The translations under genes were made by a program, and so were the position numbers. 64,000 nucleotides of DNA from contig JAFAZX010000012.1 of assembly GCA_019239425.1 (NCBI GenBank), positions 1 through 64,000 of the forward strand, read 5' to 3'. Shown piece after piece: positions 17,117 to 26,840 of the stretch. The notes beneath the pieces were generated by a model, which did not search any database, was not told the origin of the DNA, and was given only the letters and a program-made list of their open reading frames with translations. The stretch comes from Acidobacteriota bacterium. Lineage in GTDB: Bacteria > Acidobacteriota > Blastocatellia > Pyrinomonadales > Pyrinomonadaceae. Position 1 is the stretch's first letter. Each line of letters starts with the position of its first letter.

Positions 17117-19093
17117 ATGCACCGCGCACTCAGTTTAACGAAGTGGCTGGCGCCCGCGGCGGCGCTCTTCGCGCTCGCCTGCGCGCTGCTCGCGCCGGCC
17201 GAGGCGGGGAGCGCGCGCCGCCCCCTGCGGCAGGACGTGCGCGCTCCGCAAGAGGAGAAGCCGGCCGAGTCCGAGGAGTCCGTCGTGCGCGGGCGCGTCG
17301 TCTACGACGAGACGAGCCGCCCCGTGCGGCGCGCGCGCGTCATCCTCGTCACCGAAGGCGACGCCGCCGGTCACGGCGAATACGCGGCCCTGACGAACGC
17401 GCGCGGCGAGTTCGCCATCGCGGGCGTGCGCGTCGGCACCTACTACGCCTTCGTGGACGTGCCCGGCGTGCTCTCGCCCGTGGGCTTCGTCAGCATCGAA
17501 GAGATGCGCACTGCTTCGGGGATGCCCGACCTCGGCGAGGCGCGCAAGTTCTTCGACCTCGTCGAGGTGGACGGCAAACAGGACTTGAACATCACGGTGC
17601 ACGCGCGCCGCGGCGCCGCCATCTCGGGGCGCGTCTCGTACGCCGACGGCGACCCCGCGGTCAACGTCAGCGTCAGCCTCATGCGCCGCTCCGCGGACGG
17701 CCGCGTCCGGCAGTACCTGACGGGCGCGACGGCCGCCGCGCTCGCGGGCCTGCGCACGGACGACCGCGGCATGTTCCGCCTGACGGGGCTGCCGCCGGGC
17801 GAGTACCTCGTCGGCGTCAGCGAGTCGGTCAACCACGGCTCGGTCGATGTCGGGACGGACATGTCCGAAGACGTGTCGGGGTCGTTCCGCGGGATGCTCA
17901 CGCCGCAGCTCCTGATGACCTTCTACCCGTCGGCGACGAGCCCGAAGGAGGCCGGCGTCGTCAAGGTCGCGGCCGGCGAGGAGCGCGCCGACGTGGACAT
18001 CAACATCCCCGAGCGTGACCTGCGCACCGTCGGCGGCGTCGTGCGCGCGCGCCGCGGCGGCCGGCCCGTCGGGCAGGCGCGCGTCTCCATCATGCGCCGC
18101 GACGACCCGCTCGCCCCGGCCAACCCGGTGGCCGCTTACTACGACAACGCGGAGTACGGGCCGACCAGCACGACGGCCGACGAACAGGGGCGCTGGCAGT
18201 TCTCCGAGATTCCCGACGGCGCCTACGTCATCCAGGTCAAGCCGCCCGAGGAGTACGAGCCGGGGACGGGCGTCGCCGGCAACATGAACTCGAACTCCTC
18301 CGTCACGACCGTGACCACCGGCAACGCGAACGTCGCCGCGGTCACGAACGCCTCCGAGTACCACCCGCCGCGGCGCAAGCGCTCTTACGCGCCGGCCCGC
18401 GTCAACCTCGACGTGTCGGGCGGCGACGTCTCCGAGTTGGTCGTCGAAGTCGCCGACGGCGCGCGCGTCACCGGCACGGTCTCCATCGAGGGGGGCGCCG
18501 CGCCGCGCTACGGGAGCGTCGCCGTCGTGCGTCTCGGCGAGGGGGGCGGCGCGCCCGACTTCTCGGGCGCGCAGTCCGGGGGGCTCGATGGCGGCCGGTT
18601 CGCCGTCGAGGGGCTGCCCGGCGGCCGGTTCGTCTTTCAGGCGAGCGTGGCCGGCAGCAACTCTGACGGCACGATCTACCTCAAGTCGATCACCTGGAAC
18701 GGCAAAGACCTTTTGCGCGAGCCGCTGGAGTTGGCCGAGGGCGCCTCGGCCGAGGGCGTCCGCATCGTCTACGGGCGCAACCCTGCGACGCTCCACGTGA
18801 CCGTCCGCCCCGCCGCGGGCAGACGGCGGGCGTCCGAACTCTTTGTCCTCCTCGTGCCCTTAGACCTCTCCGCGTGGTCGCCGCAGGCCCAGCCCTTCTT
18901 CTGCGTCACGGGCGCGGCGGGCACGTGCCCCATCAACGCGCCGCCGGGCGAGTACCGCGTGCTGGCGGTGCGGAGCCCGACGAGTCCCGACGCCTACGAG
19001 CAGGAGGTCAGGCGCCGCGCCGCCAGCGCCCCGCGCGTCACGCTCCGCGAGGGCGAGCCGGGCCGCGTCGAGGTGGACGCGCCCGACAACTGA
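17117..19093 (+). CDS. Secreted protein with repeated carboxypeptidase-regulatory-like domains
   Basis: The protein has 658 residues. After a signal peptide (residues about 1-30) come several beta-sandwich segments of the carboxypeptidase regulatory/Cna-B-like type: [60 protein letters not shown] and VTGTVSIEGGAAPRYGSV. Each has the family's LTGLPPGEYLVGV or IPDGAYVIQV ending. Such proteins are common at acidobacterial cell surfaces and may have structural or binding roles. No catalytic domain is visible. An AGGA lies just upstream of the ATG. Confidence 0.8.
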   Translation: MHRALSLTKWLAPAAALFALACALLAPAEAGSARRPLRQDVRAPQEEKPAESEESVVRGRVVYDETSRPVRRARVILVTEGDAAGHGEYAALTNARGEFAIAGVRVGTYYAFVDVPGVLSPVGFVSIEEMRTASGMPDLGEARKFFDLVEVDGKQDLNITVHARRGAAISGRVSYADGDPAVNVSVSLMRRSADGRVRQYLTGATAAALAGLRTDDRGMFRLTGLPPGEYLVGVSESVNHGSVDVGTDMSEDVSGSFRGMLTPQLLMTFYPSATSPKEAGVVKVAAGEERADVDINIPERDLRTVGGVVRARRGGRPVGQARVSIMRRDDPLAPANPVAAYYDNAEYGPTSTTADEQGRWQFSEIPDGAYVIQVKPPEEYEPGTGVAGNMNSNSSVTTVTTGNANVAAVTNASEYHPPRRKRSYAPARVNLDVSGGDVSELVVEVADGARVTGTVSIEGGAAPRYGSVAVVRLGEGGGAPDFSGAQSGGLDGGRFAVEGLPGGRFVFQASVAGSNSDGTIYLKSITWNGKDLLREPLELAEGASAEGVRIVYGRNPATLHVTVRPAAGRRRASELFVLLVPLDLSAWSPQAQPFFCVTGAAGTCPINAPPGEYRVLAVRSPTSPDAYEQEVRRRAASAPRVTLREGEPGRVEVDAPDN

Positions 19094-19112
19094 CGCGCGG
19101 CAAAGTTGACGA

Positions 19113-19142
19113 TTGCGCAGGCCGCGCGCGTGCGGCTACAAT
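19113..19142 (+). promoter_or_regulatory. Candidate sigma70-type promoter for the PilZ gene
   Basis: TTGCGC (19113-19118) and TACAAT (19137-19142) are separated by 18 bp in the gap before the PilZ gene. Match by eye only. Confidence 0.35.
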
Positions 19143-19276
19143 CGTGGGCAGCGGCCGTTAAGGGTCTCACCGCCGGAAGGGCCAGGCCGCGAGAAGAAGC
19201 GCCCCCCTCCAACGCAGCTCAGCTTTCAAACCTCTCCCAACATCCGCCCGCGCCGTGCGGGGCGTGCGAGGAGTAG

Positions 19277-19699
19277 ATGCCGGAGCGACTACGCACAATC
19301 GCGAGCCGCCTGCGCGAGTTGGTGGGCAACCGGCGGCGTGCGCCGCGCAGGCGCGTGCGCCTCGCGGTCTTCGTCTCGCTGCTCGACCCGGCGCCGGGCG
19401 CGCCGCCCGCCGGCGGCGTCGCCGGCCACACGCGCGACGCCAGCGAGAGCGGCCTCGGCGTCGTCCTCCCCGCCATCCACCTCGGCGGCCGCTACCTCGT
19501 CGGCGAAGGCGTCACGCTCCGCCTCACGCTCAAACTCGGCGACACAAGCGCCCGCCTCTACGGCACGCCCGTCCGCTACGAACGCCTCGACGAAGGCCAG
19601 GACGGGCAGCCCCACCCCGGCTTCCTCCTCGGCATCCGCCTCCACGAAGACGGCGACCGCGCCATGCTTTCTGATTATCTGAGGAGCCTGAAGAAGTGA
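19277..19699 (+). CDS. PilZ-domain protein (probable cyclic-di-GMP sensor)
   Basis: The protein has 140 residues. The two c-di-GMP-contacting motifs of PilZ domains are visible: an arginine-rich RRRAPRRRVR (residues about 20-29) and DASESGLGV (the D/NxSxxG motif). No other domain is attached, so it may act as an adaptor. The window also encodes an HD-GYP/GGDEF protein (31021). GAGGAG lies directly upstream of the ATG. The TGA stop is the start of a GATGAGT foldback repeat. Confidence 0.85.
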   Translation: MPERLRTIASRLRELVGNRRRAPRRRVRLAVFVSLLDPAPGAPPAGGVAGHTRDASESGLGVVLPAIHLGGRYLVGEGVTLRLTLKLGDTSARLYGTPVRYERLDEGQDGQPHPGFLLGIRLHEDGDRAMLSDYLRSLKK

Positions 19700-19759
19700 T
19701 GAGTGATGAGTGATGAATTAAAGACCGTTCTTAATTCATCATTCATCACTCATCACTTA
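19694..19759. repeat. Heptamer foldback element 9 (GATGAGT family)
   Basis: AGTGATGAGTGATGAGTGATG is followed by loop AATTAAAGACCGTTCTTAATT and CATCATTCATCACTCATCACT. It supplies the TGA stops of both convergent genes, the PilZ gene (19697-19699) and the minus-strand gene at 19753. Confidence 0.92.
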
Positions 19760-20409
19760 AAAACTATCCAACCGAACTTCTCCGGGACGTGAAAGGCGGG
19801 CTCGGGGGTGTGTGTGGGCTGCCAGGCGAGGTAGCCGCGGGAGGGGTCTCGGCCGACGCAGCGGAAGAGGTTGCAGCGCCAGCGCTCGCCCGCGCGCGGC
19901 GCGCGCCCGAACGCCTGCCAGGGGACGCGCAAGCCGGAGGTGACCGAGTCGGGGCGGACGCGCGCGGCGGCAGTCATCCCCGCACGGAAGTCCCAGTCGG
20001 TGTCGCGCCCCTCCTCAGTGACCATGAGCGCGAGGTCGATCCACTCGCCCGTCGGCGCCACCTCGAACTCGTAGTAGTGCCGGATGCGCCCGGCCTCGGG
20101 CGTGATGAAAATCTCGCACACGTCCCGCTCCCAAAGCTTCAGCGTCTTCTGTTCGAGCCGCGGCGCCTCCGAGACGACGAGCGGCTCCTCCTGCCGGCAG
20201 TCGAAGCGCACGGTGAAGCCCCCGGCGTCCCACGCGACGCGCGCCTCGGCCCGGCGCCCCTGCGGCGCGTCCTCGCCCGACCAGTAGCGCGCGACGTGCG
20301 CCGCCCGCGCGCGCCCCCACGCCGGGTCGTCGAAGTCGCCCGCCGCCAGCGCCTTCCCGACCCGCAGCGCCTCGACGATGTTAGTAATCTCGTAGCCCCT
20401 CGCCACCAT
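19753..20409 (-). CDS. Carbohydrate-binding family 9-like protein
   Basis: The protein has 218 residues and no signal peptide. It resembles the CBM9-like/DOMON-type beta sandwich found in many bacterial proteins: an N-terminal DFDDPAWGRA, then VAWDAGGFTVRFDC, WERDVCEIFITPE, YYEFEVAPTGEWIDL and the closing WRCNLFRC...YLAWQPT. In larger proteins this fold binds sugars or haem; as a stand-alone protein its role is unknown. The start follows foldback 10 without Shine-Dalgarno; the stop lies in foldback 9. The SLOG-protein gene is upstream in the same direction. Confidence 0.78.
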   Translation of the reverse strand: MVARGYEITNIVEALRVGKALAAGDFDDPAWGRARAAHVARYWSGEDAPQGRRAEARVAWDAGGFTVRFDCRQEEPLVVSEAPRLEQKTLKLWERDVCEIFITPEAGRIRHYYEFEVAPTGEWIDLALMVTEEGRDTDWDFRAGMTAAARVRPDSVTSGLRVPWQAFGRAPRAGERWRCNLFRCVGRDPSRGYLAWQPTHTPEPAFHVPEKFGWIVFK

Positions 20410-20416
20410 AAGGAAA

Positions 20417-20478
20417 TTTAGGACTGAGGACTGAGTTTAAGACCAAGCCCGCTCTTCCACTTAGTCCTCAGTCCTTTT
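20417..20478. repeat. Heptamer foldback element 10 (AGGACTG family)
   Basis: TTAGGACTGAGGACTGAG (20418-20435) is inverted as TTAGTCCTCAGTCCTTTT (20461-20478). On the minus strand it encodes the last four residues and stop of the SLOG gene and ends a few bases before the next start. Confidence 0.9.
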
Positions 20479-21015
20479 ATTGAAAGCTTCGAGACAGCGT
20501 TCGAGCAGGCGCTCGGGGTCTTCGTCGAAGATGACGACCGCGCCCGACCTCTTCGGCAAGACGTTCAACAACCGCTCGGCCTCGTCGGCGACGCCGCCCG
20601 TGCCCGTGAGGCAGCCCGTCACGCGGCCCTCGTCGTGCGCGACGGTCAACTCGTTGAGCGTCCCCGTCCCGCCGCGGAGGATGAGCACCACGTCGCACGA
20701 GCGCACGAGCACGACGTTGCGCCCCTTGAGCCCGAAGCCCGTGTAGACGAGCACGTCCGTGCCTTCGAGCGGCAGACGGTAGCGCCCGACGTGCTCGCGC
20801 GCGTCCGAGGCCGGCGAGACGCCGACGTGCAAGCCCCCGGCCGCGCGCGCCGCCGCGCCCGCCGCGTGCGGCAGCCCCGTCGTCCCGCCCGTCAAGGTCA
20901 CGCACCCGCGCGCCGCCATCGCGCGGCCCAACGCCTCGGCCTTCGCCCGCAGCCCTTCGGCCTCGCCCTCGGGCGCCTCCCCGGCCGAACCCATCACGCC
21001 GACTTTGACCTTCAT
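20461..21015 (-). CDS. SLOG/LOG-like nucleotide-binding protein (TIGR00725-like)
   Basis: The protein has 184 residues with a Rossmann-type fold: KVKVGVMGSAGE at the start, GCVTLTGGTTGL and the family signature RGGTGTLNE. These are features of the TIGR00725/LOG (lysine-decarboxylase-like) superfamily, whose members hydrolyse or sense nucleotide derivatives. The strict LOG motif PGGxGTxxE is altered (RGGTGTLNE), so phosphoribohydrolase activity is uncertain. The C-terminal residues RTED and TAA come from foldback 10. No clear Shine-Dalgarno is seen. Confidence 0.75.
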   Translation of the reverse strand: MKVKVGVMGSAGEAPEGEAEGLRAKAEALGRAMAARGCVTLTGGTTGLPHAAGAAARAAGGLHVGVSPASDAREHVGRYRLPLEGTDVLVYTGFGLKGRNVVLVRSCDVVLILRGGTGTLNELTVAHDEGRVTGCLTGTGGVADEAERLLNVLPKRSGAVVIFDEDPERLLERCLEAFNKRTED

Positions 21016-21059
21016 GCCCCGGAACCAATAACACTTTCCGGCGGGCGAAGCAAAAGGGA

Positions 21060-21159
21060 CAGTAGTCAGTAGTCAGTAGTCAGTAGAAAAACCTTCGCGC
21101 TCAAAGCCTGCGATTGTCATCCCCCAACCTCCGCGACGCGGAGCGCTACTGACTACTGT

Positions 21160-21168
<9 letters not shown>
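21060..21168. repeat. Heptamer foldback element 11 (CAGTAGT family)
   Basis: CAGTAGTCAGTAGTCAGTAG (from 21061) faces CTACTGACTACTGTCTACTT (21148-21167). The loop is about 60 bp. The right arm contains the TAG stop of the minus-strand peptidase gene. Confidence 0.9.
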
Positions 21169-23268
<2,100 letters not shown>

Positions 23269-23460
23269 CTCTTTGAAACTCTCCGTTTTCCCAGTGGGTC
23301 TGAGAGAAGGTGAAAAAGCTTTAGCAGAGTGGCGCGCCAACGTTTACCGCCGGTGCGGCGATATTTTAACCCTGACTAGATGGCGAAGGGAAAAGGGCGC
23401 TGGGAGGAGCGACGGCGATACCGGAAAGAACTTGCGCGCAGTTAAATCATATCAGTACGG

Positions 23461-24543
23461 TTACATGGTTAGCCCTCGATAGAATCCCGACCTCTGAGCG
23501 TTATGACTGATTTCGTTATTATGGATCATCTGCTTTTTCCTCGCCGCTCTGAGCGCGAACCAGGATTCGACTATGTGAGTGACGCCCCAGTGAGCGATGA
23601 ACTCCAAGAGTAGGACCCAACCGAATAGGATAAGCAGGACTAGGATGAGCGGGGCGAATATGGCGACGAGTATGTTGAACCACTTATTCTGCTCCCCCGT
23701 TATCTCGCCGAGCAGCCAGTAGACCGCCAAGACCCCGCCGAGCCAGCAAACGATCATTAAAATCTCGACCAAGCTCTTCGCCACGTCCGGGTCGGTCGTG
23801 AAGGTCGCGACGCGAAGCATAAATATTATTAAGATCAGAATGCCGCCCACGGCGAAGCTATACCGGCTTTTTAGGAAAGTTTTGAACTTCCCCCTTTCCC
23901 AGAAGATGTGCAGGATAAGGGCGGCGATTACGGTCGTAAACAGGCCAAAGATCCATGCATGCTCGACGGAAATCTCCCCGAACTCGAATACCTCGACGCC
24001 GACCCCGAACGACCTAAAGATTTGGCGGGCGATGATCGTGTCAAAAAGCAGGACCGAGACCACCACGATCAGCAGGAGGATGTTCTTGCCCGTCTCCTCG
24101 TTGAGCCGCTCGGCCGTATTGTCGAAGGCTTTCTTTGCGATGCCGTCTTTCGACCGGGCCCTGCTGTCCGCGAAGCCCTTCTTCCACTCGTCTATCTTCT
24201 GGTTCAGCTCGTCGATCTCCGCTTTCAGCCGGGCGTTCTGTTTAGTTAACCCATCTTCCAGCATCTTGAACTCGCTATCCGCGACGGTGACGACCGCGGC
24301 GTTCGCCGCCGCCTGATTGGCACCCGGAGTTTGAGTCGGGCCGGGCGTTGTGCCGGACGTAGATGTCGGGGTGTAGATGAAGAGGACATCTTTCCTTTTG
24401 CGATAGCCGAGCAAGAACCCCCACAGACTGACGACGACTCTCAAGACCGGTGATATGAGAAAAGGACTTAAGTACGCGACGACGAGAACGACGGCCGCCG
24501 CCAGCACGACCCGGGAAGCCGAAGAATTCAAGAAGTCCGGCAT
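23461..24543 (-). CDS. Multi-pass membrane protein with coiled-coil segment, unknown function
   Basis: The protein has 360 residues. Two hydrophobic segments at the N-terminus are followed by a Thr/Pro/Gly linker, a predicted coiled coil (about residues 95-150, KQNARLKAEIDELNQKIDEW) and about five more hydrophobic helices. No family is recognised. It lies 12 bp downstream of the vWA-like lipoprotein gene, with AAGGAG 8 bp before the ATG, so the two form an operon. Base composition is clearly lower in GC than the surroundings, suggesting transfer. Together they may form an envelope complex (inference). Confidence 0.72.
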   Translation of the reverse strand: MPDFLNSSASRVVLAAAVVLVVAYLSPFLISPVLRVVVSLWGFLLGYRKRKDVLFIYTPTSTSGTTPGPTQTPGANQAAANAAVVTVADSEFKMLEDGLTKQNARLKAEIDELNQKIDEWKKGFADSRARSKDGIAKKAFDNTAERLNEETGKNILLLIVVVSVLLFDTIIARQIFRSFGVGVEVFEFGEISVEHAWIFGLFTTVIAALILHIFWERGKFKTFLKSRYSFAVGGILILIIFMLRVATFTTDPDVAKSLVEILMIVCWLGGVLAVYWLLGEITGEQNKWFNILVAIFAPLILVLLILFGWVLLLEFIAHWGVTHIVESWFALRAARKKQMIHNNEISHNAQRSGFYRGLTM

Positions 24544-24555
24544 GAGTGTTCTCCT

Positions 24556-25539
24556 TCAGCTGACTATGAGCGTCACAAGCTGCGGGTCTTGCTTATCAAA
24601 AAACCACCGCAGCAGTTCTTGCTGCTTCAGCCGAAACCTCTCGTCACCTTGGTAGTTCAGTCCGAAGATAATGATCGAGACGTTCGGGTCGGGGTTGTCG
24701 AACGGTTTGAGATTCAACTCTTCCACGCCCTTCCGGATTCCGGCTACCAACTCGTCGGAGTAATGGGCCGGAGAGAAATAAAGGTTCTCGAAATCGATGT
24801 GTGCGTCCGTGATAAAAATGAGGACCCGCTTGCCCTTCTTCGAGTCGGTGTTCCTCTTAACGTTCGCCATGTGATTCAAGAGGGGCGATTTCGTATATAT
24901 CTCCTTACCTATTTGCTTAAGGCACCATTCCTCGATAGTGTTAACCGTCTCTTTCTCGCCGTCGGGGGTATCCGACCAGACTTTAGCCACCTGTAGGTGG
25001 CGGTCGTTATACCTGTTCGTGTACACGTCCGCTTTTATCTTGACCTGAAGCGGCGGATTGGCAATGTCTAAAGACTGATCCTGACTCATCTCTTGGCTGT
25101 TAGGCTTGGAGCCGAAAATCCTGAGCGTGATCCTGTCCCCCGGTAAGAGGACATGTTCCTTCACGAGGTATTCGGAGAACTTTCGTATGTTGTATTCCGC
25201 CCAGGAAATTTTTTTGCCCCGGTAAAGAATTACGCTGCTGAAACTGGACTTCGTCACGTCAACTGAAATGTCCACGTAACGCCTTAGCTCTTCGGGAGGC
25301 CACGGTATCGTCTTTTCCCCCTCGGCGGGAAAAGTTTTTAACAGATACTCCTTCTCTTCGTTCGACCCTTTGTACCATGAGCCGTCCCCCTCGATCTCGA
25401 CGTTCGGCGCCCTCTGACTGTGCTTCCCGAAGTCGCACGCGGGGCCAACGGTCAAGATCACGAGCAAACTCAATGACGAAATTATAAGTGCGGGGCGCCT
25501 TAGGGGCATGAGTCGCTCAGGCGGGGCGGGGATGTTCAT
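24556..25539 (-). CDS. vWA-like lipoprotein, unknown function
   Basis: The protein has 327 residues. A hydrophobic stretch ends in TVGPAC, a plausible lipobox, so the protein is probably lipidated. The mature part has a vWA-like core: VDISVDVTKSSFSS at the MIDAS position and RVLIFITDAHIDFE as a later strand, though the canonical DxSxS reads DVTKSS. The ATG at 25539 overlaps the stop of a 33-codon leader ORF as ATGA, which supports this start by translational coupling; a later ATG at 25509 would give a shorter n-region. GC is lower than average. The membrane protein gene follows in the same operon. Confidence 0.68.
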   Translation of the reverse strand: MNIPAPPERLMPLRRPALIISSLSLLVILTVGPACDFGKHSQRAPNVEIEGDGSWYKGSNEEKEYLLKTFPAEGEKTIPWPPEELRRYVDISVDVTKSSFSSVILYRGKKISWAEYNIRKFSEYLVKEHVLLPGDRITLRIFGSKPNSQEMSQDQSLDIANPPLQVKIKADVYTNRYNDRHLQVAKVWSDTPDGEKETVNTIEEWCLKQIGKEIYTKSPLLNHMANVKRNTDSKKGKRVLIFITDAHIDFENLYFSPAHYSDELVAGIRKGVEELNLKPFDNPDPNVSIIIFGLNYQGDERFRLKQQELLRWFFDKQDPQLVTLIVS

Positions 25540-25637
25540 CCAGCGGGCCTCATGTTCATGAGGCCGCGACGATCCGCTGCGCGCGCGATCTTTTCTGGCG
25601 CGGTTAAGCTCCTGAGATTGGGTTTGATCTTAGGCAT
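25536..25637 (-). CDS. Leader peptide ORF A, coupled to the vWA lipoprotein gene
   Basis: A 33-codon ORF begins MPKIKPNLRS and ends in a TGA that overlaps the lipoprotein ATG. GGAGGAG sits about 10 bp before its ATG. The promoter and leader upstream are shared with copy B at 28366-28530. The peptide may be regulatory or a small protein; no family is recognised. Confidence 0.55.
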   Translation of the reverse strand: MPKIKPNLRSLTAPEKIARAADRRGLMNMRPAG

Positions 25638-25640
25638 CCT

Positions 25641-25752
25641 GAGGTCTCCTCCTCGGAGGGCAGAGGTTGCGTTCGTTCGGGCGCGCGAAACCCTGCTGGA
25701 TAAGGCGGCGAGAGCATAACGCCGAAGGGGAGTCGAGGCAAGAATTTTTTTA
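25641..25752 (-). repeat. Duplicated promoter-leader region, copy A
   Basis: The region is roughly three quarters identical by eye to 28429-28540, with a one-base offset. Shared blocks include GAGGTCTCCT, AGAGGTTGC, ACCCTGCT, ATAAGG and GGCAAGA followed by a T run (plus-strand sense). Both copies read toward a minus-strand gene. Confidence 0.75.
25713..25741 (-). promoter_or_regulatory. Sigma70-type promoter, copy A
   Basis: On the minus strand, TTGCCT (25741-25736) is followed by a 17-bp spacer and TATGCT (25718-25713). The same spacing recurs in copy B, and an A/T run lies just upstream. Confidence 0.65.
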
Positions 25753-26081
25753 TCGCGGCCGGGCGTAGGGAAGTGTTCGCCGACAACGTAGATCAGAAAA
25801 CGTCGTGTCCAGCACTCAGGGCGAACAGCCCTGTCTAGGCTGCGCCTCTGCGGCTAGACCGCCCTTGTCCCGAGCGCCCGACCGAAAAAACCGCTCCAAG
25901 TCAGCGGCGTCCCTCCTCACAAAATCGAATACGTTTTGGCACGAAACCGATTCGCCTCGGGGCGAAACTAATCACCGGGATGGCGTCGGCGGGAAAGACT
26001 ACGCGGCGACGACGCGGTGAACTGTGAGGAGATGATAAAGGAAAGGGTGAGGGGTTAAAGTAAAGAAGCACTTACATTGAT
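25742..26081. other. Gap without a supported gene
   Basis: It lies between promoter A and the minus-strand gene at 26082. It holds small hairpins, for example GTCTAG...CTAGAC near 25832-25858 and TCGCCTCGGGGCGA near 25951. A 71-codon ORF at 25805 has no recognisable features and was not accepted. Confidence 0.5.
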
Positions 26082-26552
26082 CTATATCTTCGACCGCGGC
26101 GTGCTCAGCCAGGTCGTCCCGTCCTCGTACTCTATTCGCGTGACGCGGGCTCTGCTGTACGGCGAGTTGTCAAGGTGGTAGCCCTCCTTCGACAGTCTCA
26201 CCGACTCGCCAGGGCGAATCGCCGTCTTGCTGCGGACGCTGTAGACGTGCTGCGTCTTCGTCTGCCCGGCGTCCTCGAACGTGACGTACTCCCACGCCAC
26301 CGCCCTGATGGCCTTCGCGCCGCGATTCCGGAACAGCGCCGACACCCGCTGAACCGGGGAGTCGGTCGTCGTCGTCGCGGGGGCGGGCGACCTCCCCGTG
26401 GGGCTGCCCTCGACGCCGAGCCTCGCGTTCACGTCGTAGGTGAACTGCGGGTCGGACACTACCAGGTCGGGCGGGTCTTGCGCCGCCGAGGAAGAGACGA
26501 CGAGCAAGATTAACGAAGCGGCGGCGAGCACATATCCACTCCCTGTTTTCAT
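26082..26552 (-). CDS. Small secreted protein, unknown function
   Basis: The protein has 156 residues with a signal peptide (GYVLAAASLILLVVSSSAA). The mature part is strand-rich; the segment VQRVSALFRNRGAKAIRAVAWEYV suggests an immunoglobulin-like or CARDB-type beta sandwich, but no family is certain. The ATG at 26552 has AAGGAG 8 bp upstream, better than a GTG at 26555. It lies inside the accessory island between the two copies of the promoter-leader unit, though no copy of that unit precedes it. Confidence 0.68.
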   Translation of the reverse strand: MKTGSGYVLAAASLILLVVSSSAAQDPPDLVVSDPQFTYDVNARLGVEGSPTGRSPAPATTTTDSPVQRVSALFRNRGAKAIRAVAWEYVTFEDAGQTKTQHVYSVRSKTAIRPGESVRLSKEGYHLDNSPYSRARVTRIEYEDGTTWLSTPRSKI

Positions 26553-26727
26553 CACACCCTCTCCTTGTCAGTCGAAGAACGTCGGCCGTTGACTGTGCGA
26601 GCGACACCCAGACCGGCGGCATAACTACGTGACAGCTCGTGCATGCCGGGTCGGTGCGGATGATGTTAAAAGGGATGACGGCGAGGTGGCAAGGGGAAGG
26701 CGGGCGGCTTTCGGGGCGGCCCGCGTG

Positions 26728-26754
26728 AGGTCGCGACGGGTGAGTCCCGCGACC
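26728..26754. other. Hairpin in the gap 26553-26840
   Basis: GGTCGCG and CGCGACC form a 7-bp stem around ACGGGTGAGTCC, with GGG/CCC able to extend inside. No T-tract follows, so it is not a convincing terminator. Confidence 0.4.
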
Positions 26755-26840
26755 CTACATTCTTGTGAGGACGGCCGGGGCGGTCGTGCCCGGCCGCCTT
26801 CGCCTCTCCGGAGTGTCGGAGCGATTCGCCCTTAAGGTAC

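Noticed and set aside
19106..19142. TTGACG with TACAAT as a promoter before the PilZ gene
   Set aside because: Spacing is 25 bp; the TTGCGC/TACAAT pair at 18 bp was kept instead as a weak candidate.
25805..26020. 71-codon ORF in the accessory island
   Set aside because: No ribosome-binding site, no recognisable motif and poor codon pattern.
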